From the NCBI GenBank assembly GCA_049317345.1, contig JBMOIL010000012.1, forward strand, positions 1 through 24,331: DNA of 24,331 bases. The letters are read 5' to 3'. Under the pieces are notes generated by a model. It saw only the letters and a list, made by a program, of their open reading frames with translations, was not told the origin of the DNA and ran no database searches. How positions within the stretch are numbered: the stretch's first letter is position 1; each line of letters starts with the position of its first letter. Made by a program: the position numbers and the translations under genes. Source of the stretch: Mxb001 sp049317345 (GTDB taxonomy: Bacteria; Actinomycetota; Actinomycetes; S36-B12). Positions 21,170 through 24,331 of this stretch are shown here, in pieces.

Positions 21170-22210
21170 ATGGCGCGCACCCTCAACATCGCTCTTATCC
21201 CCGGCGACGGCATCGGCACTGAGGTGGTGGCCGAGGCCCTCAAGGTCCTTGACGCCGTGCGTGGCGACATGACCGTGACCACTCAGGAGTACGACCTGGG
21301 CGCCCGGCTCTACAACCGCACTGGCGAGACCCTGCCGCCCGCGGTGCTCGAGGAGTTGCGCTCCTACGACGCGATCCTGCTCGGCGCGATCGGCGACCCG
21401 AGCGTCCCGCCCGGCGTGCTGGAGCGCGGCGTGCTGCTGCCCCTGCGCTTCGAGCTCGACCACCACGTCAACTACCGCCCGGTCAAGCTCTACCCCGGAG
21501 TCACCGGACCGCTCGCCGGCAAGGGTCCAGATGAGATCGACTTCGTCGTCTATCGCGAGGGCACCGAGGGCCCCTACGTCGGCGCCGGTGGTGTGCTGCG
21601 TCGTGGCACGCCGCAGGAGGTCGCGACCGAGGAGAGCATCAATACGGCGTACGGCGCGGAGCGGATCATCCGCGAGGCTTTCAACCGTGCGATGAAGAGG
21701 CGCAAGCACGTCACCCTCGTGCACAAGACCAACGTGCTCACCAATGCGGGCAGCCTCTGGAAGCGCACCTTCGATCGCGTGGGGGCTGAGTACCCTGATG
21801 TGAAGACCGACTACCAGCACGTCGACGCAGCGGCGATGTTCTTCATCACCCAGCCCGAGCGCTTCGACGTCGTCGTCACCGACAACCTCTTCGGCGACAT
21901 CCTCACCGACATTGGCGCGGCCATCGGCGGAGGCATCGGCCTCGCGGCCAGTGGCAATCTCGACCCGAGCCGCAGCAACCCGAGCATGTTCGAGCCCGTC
22001 CACGGCTCCGCCCCCGATATTGCCGGCCAGGGCGAGGCCGATCCCACCGCCACTGTGATGAGCCTGGCGCTCCTGCTCGACTTCGTCGGCGAGGAGGCCA
22101 AGGCCTCCCGGGTCGAGGCCGCGGTGGAGGCCGACCTCGCGTCGCGCGGCGATGCCGTGCGCTCGACGAGCCAGATCGGCGACGCCCTCGCGGCGGGCGC
22201 TGCCGGCTGA
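21170..22210 (+). CDS. leuB: 3-isopropylmalate dehydrogenase
   Basis: 346 residues, the shorter actinobacterial form. It oxidatively decarboxylates 3-isopropylmalate in leucine synthesis. GDGIGTE (12-18) begins the fold. REGTEGPYVGAGG, HKTNVL (catalytic Lys) and VVTDNLFGDILTD (metal-binding Asp residues) are present, and FEPVHGSAPDIAGQG is the NAD site. The start ATG is given by TAGCCT 7 nt upstream. No ribosome site is evident, in line with leaderless translation. ilvE begins 13 nt after the stop but has its own -10 box. leuC and leuD are not in the window. Confidence 0.97.
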   Translation: MARTLNIALIPGDGIGTEVVAEALKVLDAVRGDMTVTTQEYDLGARLYNRTGETLPPAVLEELRSYDAILLGAIGDPSVPPGVLERGVLLPLRFELDHHVNYRPVKLYPGVTGPLAGKGPDEIDFVVYREGTEGPYVGAGGVLRRGTPQEVATEESINTAYGAERIIREAFNRAMKRRKHVTLVHKTNVLTNAGSLWKRTFDRVGAEYPDVKTDYQHVDAAAMFFITQPERFDVVVTDNLFGDILTDIGAAIGGGIGLAASGNLDPSRSNPSMFEPVHGSAPDIAGQGEADPTATVMSLALLLDFVGEEAKASRVEAAVEADLASRGDAVRSTSQIGDALAAGAAG

Positions 22211-22211
22211 G

Positions 22212-22217
22212 TAATCT
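22212..22217 (+). promoter_or_regulatory. Leaderless-type -10 box for ilvE
   Basis: TAATCT lies 1 nt after the leuB stop and is followed by 6 nt and the ilvE ATG at 22224. Confidence 0.55.
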
Positions 22218-22223
22218 CGCCAC

Positions 22224-23363
22224 ATGACGACCTCGGCGCAGACCCCGAATCTGGCGGACACGCACCTGTGGCCGATCACGTCCGTAGCGCACCCGTCGCC
22301 GACGTCCGCGGAGCGTCGCGCCGAGATCCTGGCGAGCCCCGGCTTCGGCAAGTACTACACCGACCACATGGTGCGTGCGACGTGGACGGAGGACGAGGGA
22401 TGGCATGACGCCGAGCTCGTGCCCTACCAGCCGCTCACCTTCGACCCGGCGACCAACTTCCTGCACTACGGCCAGGCGATCTTCGAGGGCATGAAGGCCT
22501 ACCGTCACGCCGACGGGTCGATCTGGCTCTACCGGCCGCTCAAGAACGCCACGCGCTTCAACAACTCCGCGCGGCGCCTCGCCATGGCCGAGGTGCCCGA
22601 GGAACTCTTCATCGGCGCGATCGCAGCACTCGTGAGCGCGGATCGTGAGTGGGTCCCGAGCGGGGGAGAGACCTCGCTCTACCTGCGCCCCTTCATGCTC
22701 GGCACGGAGATCGGGCTCGGTGTGCGTCCGTCCAACACCTACCAGTTCCTCCTCATCGCCTCGCCCGCCGGCGCGTACTTCTCCAAGGGCGTGCACCCGG
22801 TCACCGTCTGGCTGTCCGACGACTACGTCCGCGCTGCGCCCGGGGGCACCGGCGAGGCCAAGTGCGCGGGCAACTACGCCGCGTCGCTCGTCGCCCAGGC
22901 CGAGGCCGCGCAGCACGGCTGCGATCAGGTTGTCTGGCTCGATGCCGCCGAGCACCGGTGGATCGAGGAGATGGGCGGCATGAACCTCTACTTCGTCTAC
23001 GGCTCCGGTGATCAGGCGCGCATCATGACGCCGTCGCTCACCGGCGCCCTTCTGCCCGGCGTGACCCGCGACTCGCTCCTCACCGTCGCCCAGGACCTCG
23101 GCATCAGGGCCGAGGAGGGGCGCATCAGCGTCGAGGAGTGGAAGGCCGGCTGCGCGTCGGGCGAGATCACCGAGGTCTTCGCGTGCGGCACCGCCGCCGT
23201 CGTCACCCCGGTCGGCGAGGTCAAGTCGCGCATGGGCAACTGGACCGTGGGCAACGGCGGCTCGGGCGAGGTCACCATGCGCCTGCGTCAGGCGCTGCTC
23301 GACATCCAGACCGGAGCCGTGCCCGATAGGCACGCCTGGATGCACAAGATCATCGACGCCTGA
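22224..23363 (+). CDS. ilvE: Branched-chain amino acid aminotransferase
   Basis: 379 residues, a fold-type IV PLP enzyme that makes valine, leucine and isoleucine from their 2-oxo acids using glutamate. The PLP lysine is K213 in GEAKCAGNYAAS. FLHYGQAIFEGMKAYR (79-94), SLYLRPFMLGTE and the phosphate-binding EVFACGTAAVVTPV block are typical. The N terminus (FGKYYTDHMVRATW) matches actinobacterial enzymes. The start is set by the -10 box. It completes the transaminase step for the ilv and leu genes in the window. Confidence 0.97.
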   Translation: MTTSAQTPNLADTHLWPITSVAHPSPTSAERRAEILASPGFGKYYTDHMVRATWTEDEGWHDAELVPYQPLTFDPATNFLHYGQAIFEGMKAYRHADGSIWLYRPLKNATRFNNSARRLAMAEVPEELFIGAIAALVSADREWVPSGGETSLYLRPFMLGTEIGLGVRPSNTYQFLLIASPAGAYFSKGVHPVTVWLSDDYVRAAPGGTGEAKCAGNYAASLVAQAEAAQHGCDQVVWLDAAEHRWIEEMGGMNLYFVYGSGDQARIMTPSLTGALLPGVTRDSLLTVAQDLGIRAEEGRISVEEWKAGCASGEITEVFACGTAAVVTPVGEVKSRMGNWTVGNGGSGEVTMRLRQALLDIQTGAVPDRHAWMHKIIDA

Positions 23364-23370
23364 GCCCAGG

Positions 23371-23376
23371 TACTGT
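23371..23376 (+). promoter_or_regulatory. Possible -10 of the terminal secreted-protein gene
   Basis: TACTGT lies in the ilvE-secreted protein gap, 43 nt before the ATG. With AAGGAT at 23410-23415 it would give a leadered transcript, unlike the leaderless genes nearby. Confidence 0.35.
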
Positions 23377-23419
23377 CCCGGTATCAGTCCGCATCGGGGG
23401 CACGAGCGCAAGGATGACC

Positions 23420-24331
23420 ATGAAGACCAACGTCCAGGTTCCACTCCACCGCTCGAAGCGCGGATCGCGCATCGCGTTGGCTTTCGTAGCCACGGCATTG
23501 TGCGTAGCTCCCCTCACGCAGGGTGCAGCGGCTAGCGCCGCGCCAGCGCCGTTCGACACTGGGTTCAACCCCACGAACTCCGGCGTGGTGAAGTACCTCC
23601 CCTTCGCCCCCACCGGCACGACGAATGCCCGGGAGATCAACGCGCCACTCCCAAGTCAGAAGAAGGCCGACCGTCTCGCGGCGATCTTCGGATTCGACAA
23701 GGACAAGGCCCTGTCGCCGAAGCAGTACCGGCAGTACATGGCCGGTGGCGGCACGATCCCCAAGGGCTACACCAAGGCACAGGCACTGAAGGCCGCGCAA
23801 CTCACGCGCCAGTCGGTCACGTATCTGACCAACACCACCGGTAATGCGTATACGCGCATCATCGACGGCGAGAAGGTCTCGGTGACCGTGGGCGGCTACG
23901 GGCTGATCGTCGACGAGGACGGCATGCTCCGAGTGCCCGCCAATTGCCCGGATCCGACCTCTCCGGACTTCACGGACTGCTCGCCGGTCCGGCAGATCAA
24001 CTGGGTCCTCGCCCCCGATGCCATTTGCGACTACCCCGACCTCGCGAAGTCACCGCCGGCCGGTGTGCCCTGCGGCTACATGGGCGCCTGGATGCGCGCG
24101 AATGGCGCAAAAGACACCCTGATGGAGCTCTATTCCTCGGCGTACATCCGGGAAGCGCCCTATGCCTCGAAGTCGCAGGAGGCCGCGGCCGGCGATCTGG
24201 GCAACGATCCTCAGTTGATCTACGTCAACAAGGCTGACGGCAGCACGGCCACCGTGGGTGTCCCGGTGGCTCCCGCCATGTGGATCACCAACTACATGCT
24301 TGTCTACGCACTGAACCCGGAGTCGGGCGCG
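23420..24331 (+). CDS. Secreted protein of unknown function, 3' partial
   Basis: 304 residues are visible and the frame runs off the window. A basic N-region (HRSKRGSR) and a hydrophobic stretch ending in AAASA before APAPFD form a Sec signal peptide of about 40 residues. The mature part is rich in Gly, Thr and Tyr, with four cysteines (PANCPD, TDCSPV, AICDYP, VPCGYM) that could make two disulfides, and a WITNYMLVYALNPESG block at the visible end. No domain was recognised. It could be an extracellular enzyme or binding protein. AAGGAT precedes the ATG by 4 nt. An in-frame ATG two codons upstream (23414) is an alternative. Confidence 0.72.
   Translation, partial: MKTNVQVPLHRSKRGSRIALAFVATALCVAPLTQGAAASAAPAPFDTGFNPTNSGVVKYLPFAPTGTTNAREINAPLPSQKKADRLAAIFGFDKDKALSPKQYRQYMAGGGTIPKGYTKAQALKAAQLTRQSVTYLTNTTGNAYTRIIDGEKVSVTVGGYGLIVDEDGMLRVPANCPDPTSPDFTDCSPVRQINWVLAPDAICDYPDLAKSPPAGVPCGYMGAWMRANGAKDTLMELYSSAYIREAPYASKSQEAAAGDLGNDPQLIYVNKADGSTATVGVPVAPAMWITNYMLVYALNPESGA

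Noticed and set aside
21101..22351. 416-codon antisense frame opposite leuB
   Set aside because: Same reasons; leuB is unmistakable on the + strand. The 531-codon frame at 21903-23498 opposite leuB/ilvE was rejected likewise.
1..24331. tRNA, rRNA, IS element or CRISPR
   Set aside because: No cloverleaf-like, ribosomal, transposase or spaced direct-repeat pattern was seen on either strand.

Overview
The window is high-G+C DNA from an actinobacterium. The long-form SerA, long-form LeuA, DUF2510 protein, class I IlvC and DUF2256-photolyase pairing all fit that group. Most genes also carry a TANNNT -10 box only 6-7 nt before the start codon, which points to leaderless transcription. Genus cannot be told from the sequence. 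The window opens inside one gene and closes inside another.

Left third (1-8600): two gene blocks converge at about 4125. On the + strand are a D-2-hydroxyacid dehydrogenase (5' cut), a first dihydroxyacid dehydratase (ilvD copy 1), a fumarylacetoacetate-hydrolase-family enzyme and a DUF2510 membrane protein. On the - strand is a tight four-gene operon with 4-nt overlaps at every junction: mercaptopyruvate-type sulfurtransferase, Gfo/Idh/MocA dehydrogenase resembling D-apiose dehydrogenase (ApsD), a large protein resembling D-apionate lactonase (ApnL), and an SDR dehydrogenase. Together these enzymes look like a non-phosphorylative sugar-oxidation pathway, possibly for the branched sugar D-apiose. 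The substrate assignment is inference.

Middle (8634-13996): a second ilvD, then ilvB-ilvN-ilvC. Upstream of ilvB is an attenuator with a 13-residue leader peptide rich in Ile/Val codons and a terminator hairpin.

Right of that (14023-17940): a nitrobindin/FABP-like barrel protein, a DUF2256-DUF3253 fusion protein overlapping a photolyase/cryptochrome-like gene, and serA. The photolyase-like protein appears circularly permuted, with the antenna-type Rossmann domain and its FT.(F)WR linker after the FAD domain.

Final part (17937-24331): leuA on the - strand, with its own leader peptide containing three consecutive Leu codons; a small secreted protein; a BrnT-like toxin / RHH antitoxin pair; leuB; ilvE; and the start of a secreted protein of unknown function.

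The window therefore holds most of branched-chain amino acid synthesis (ilvB, N, C, D, E; leuA, B) plus serine entry (serA). Two classical attenuators are visible. leuC, leuD and ilvA are not here. No tRNA, rRNA, insertion sequence or CRISPR was seen, and no gene-free stretch exceeds about 280 bases.
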